From Methanobacteriota archaeon (GTDB lineage: Archaea > Hydrothermarchaeota > Hydrothermarchaeia > Hydrothermarchaeales > SZUA-236), in contig QIDD01000059.1 of NCBI GenBank assembly GCA_003230355.1, positions 1 through 6,170 of the forward strand: a stretch of 6,170 nt of DNA. The letters are read 5' to 3'. Below the pieces are notes generated by a model that saw nothing but the letters and a program-made list of their open reading frames with translations, ran no database searches and had not been told where the DNA came from. Each line of letters starts with the position of its first letter. Positions within the stretch are counted from its first letter, which is position 1. Positions 5,016 to 6,170 of this stretch are shown here, piece by piece. Both the position numbers and the translations under genes were made by a program.

Positions 5016-6170
5016 TCAGAACATCGGCGTAAGCACTCTGAACGCGATTCCTCCAATGACTATTGCGGATGCGAGATTTGCCAGTGATATAATGGTTGCG
5101 GGCTTCCACCCAAATTCCTTGACAAGTATTGCGATAGTTGATATGCAGGGGATGTAGAGCATCCCCATAAGCGCGAGAACTATGAACTGAACAGGGCTCA
5201 GAACAGCGGTGAGGTTCGTTCCGAATATGGCCACCAGCATAAGGAGTATGAACTCCTTTCTAACAACTCCAAATATGAGGAGTATCCCTGCAACCTCAGG
5301 GAGGCCGAGCCAGCCGACTGTGAGAGGCGACATAAAGCTGTTTATAGGTCCGAGCACGCCGAATGCATATAGGCCCTGGACAAAGGCGCTTCCGACTATG
5401 TAGATCGGGAAGACAAGGTATACTATGGATTTGGTCCGAGTCCATGTCTGTTTGGTCACAACCGAGAGAGAGGGTATCTTGAAGGAGTGCATCTCCATTA
5501 TCAGCCCTGTCGCCTCTCCTGGAAGGGCTTTAAGGGCGATTCTGCCCAGGATGAGTATGATAAAAAGGTCTATTACATAGAGTGCCAGCGCCCATTTTAT
5601 GCTTACAAATGTTGCAACCAAACCTAGTATGACGATGGTTCTGGCTGAGCAGGGTGCGAAGGTGATGGCGAACGCGGCCAGGAGCCGTTCACGCCGGGTC
5701 TCCAAGATCCTGGTGCCGTAGATAGCTGGGACGTTGCAGCCGTATCCGAGGATCAGGGGGATAAGGGCTTTTCCATGCAGGCCTATCTTGTGCATGGCGC
5801 TGTCCATCATGAAGGCAACCCTTGTGAGGATTCCGGAGTCTTCGATCATGGTGAGCATCAGATAGAAGGGGATGACAAAGGGTATTATGAGTGTGATTCC
5901 TGCCACGATGCCTCCGAAGGCGCCGTTCCAGAGGATGCTTACAATCGCTCCTCTGACCTGGGGGTTTACTGGCTGGAAGAAGTTGAATAACTCTGAGAGC
6001 AGGCTTGAAAGCAGGTTTCCGATTAGAAACGTCCAGAGGAGCAGCCCGCCTATGACCATGGCAGATGTGACATAGCCAAAGACCCGGTGTGTGACCAGCT
6101 GATCCAGTCTCTCTGAAAATGTGGTTTCCATATCACTCTGTTTCTGGACTTCGCCTGCAATCCTGTTTGC
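5016..6170 (-). CDS. feoB: Ferrous iron transporter FeoB, C-terminal membrane part (5' end outside window)
   Basis: Inner-membrane Fe2+ importer driven by an N-terminal G-protein domain. The window holds the last 384 residues, all membrane domain. The frame stays open to the right edge, so the internal Met at 6131 is not the start, and the GTPase domain with its G motifs lies outside. The fragment opens with [13 protein letters not shown] and [15 protein letters not shown], the usual junction into the first transmembrane helix. About eight hydrophobic helices follow. Gate 1 is GYGCNVPA (142-149, Cys145), and Gate 2 is APCSAR (172-177, Cys174). GVVRKEF (301-307) and [17 protein letters not shown] (339-355, Cys342) are also family landmarks. 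All three conserved Cys are present. It is followed by the DtxR-type regulator; a feoA gene, if any, would lie upstream outside the window. Confidence 0.95.
   Translation of the reverse strand, partial: ANRIAGEVQKQSDMETTFSERLDQLVTHRVFGYVTSAMVIGGLLLWTFLIGNLLSSLLSELFNFFQPVNPQVRGAIVSILWNGAFGGIVAGITLIIPFVIPFYLMLTMIEDSGILTRVAFMMDSAMHKIGLHGKALIPLILGYGCNVPAIYGTRILETRRERLLAAFAITFAPCSARTIVILGLVATFVSIKWALALYVIDLFIILILGRIALKALPGEATGLIMEMHSFKIPSLSVVTKQTWTRTKSIVYLVFPIYIVGSAFVQGLYAFGVLGPINSFMSPLTVGWLGLPEVAGILLIFGVVRKEFILLMLVAIFGTNLTAVLSPVQFIVLALMGMLYIPCISTIAILVKEFGWKPATIISLANLASAIVIGGIAFRVLTPMF

Noticed and set aside
5016..6131. A complete 371-residue membrane protein starting at the ATG at 6131
   Set aside because: The frame continues without a stop to the window edge, and the extra codons ([13 protein letters not shown]) match the normal FeoB linker. 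The gene is cut by the window, not short.

Overview
The window looks like a piece of an anaerobic euryarchaeal chromosome, most likely a methanogen or a close relative such as an ANME or Syntrophoarchaeum-type lineage. The evidence is a group II chaperonin (thermosome) with a Gly/Met/Pro tail, a CbiA/CfbB-type tetrapyrrole amidase, archaeal TATA boxes (a clear TATATAAATTT ahead of the thermosome), and Shine-Dalgarno sequences of the GGAGG/GGTGA type just before the best start codons. Genus cannot be assigned from the sequence alone.

Layout, left to right. (1) Positions 41-1708, minus strand: a complete thermosome subunit, with an oligo-T tract just beyond its stop at the left edge. (2) Positions 1709-2005: a gene-poor intergenic region with a strong box A, an AT-rich patch and two perfect TTGAC-N-GTCAA palindromes 90 bp apart. 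This is the most interesting non-coding signal in the window. (3) Positions 2006-3367, minus strand: a complete cobyrinate / Ni-sirohydrochlorin a,c-diamide synthase. (4) Positions 3421-3846, plus strand: a UspA-family ATP-binding protein, diverging from the amidase gene over 53 bp. (5) Positions 3847-4518: an AT-richer, accessory-looking stretch holding a short orphan signal-peptide-like reading frame (plus strand) and a hicB-hicA toxin-antitoxin pair (minus strand). (6) Positions 4519-6170, minus strand: the C-terminal two-thirds or so of the ferrous iron transporter FeoB (its 5' end lies outside the window), followed by a DtxR-family metal-dependent repressor in the same transcription unit.

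How the genes fit together. feoB and the DtxR-type gene form an iron uptake and iron sensing unit. The amidase makes a corrinoid or F430 precursor, which fits an anaerobe with heavy metal-cofactor demand. The thermosome and UspA are housekeeping or stress proteins with their own promoters. The hicBA block and the orphan signal-peptide frame between uspA and the iron operon look like an insertion or decay site. No CRISPR array, rRNA, tRNA or insertion sequence was recognised, and no wholly new multi-gene system is apparent.
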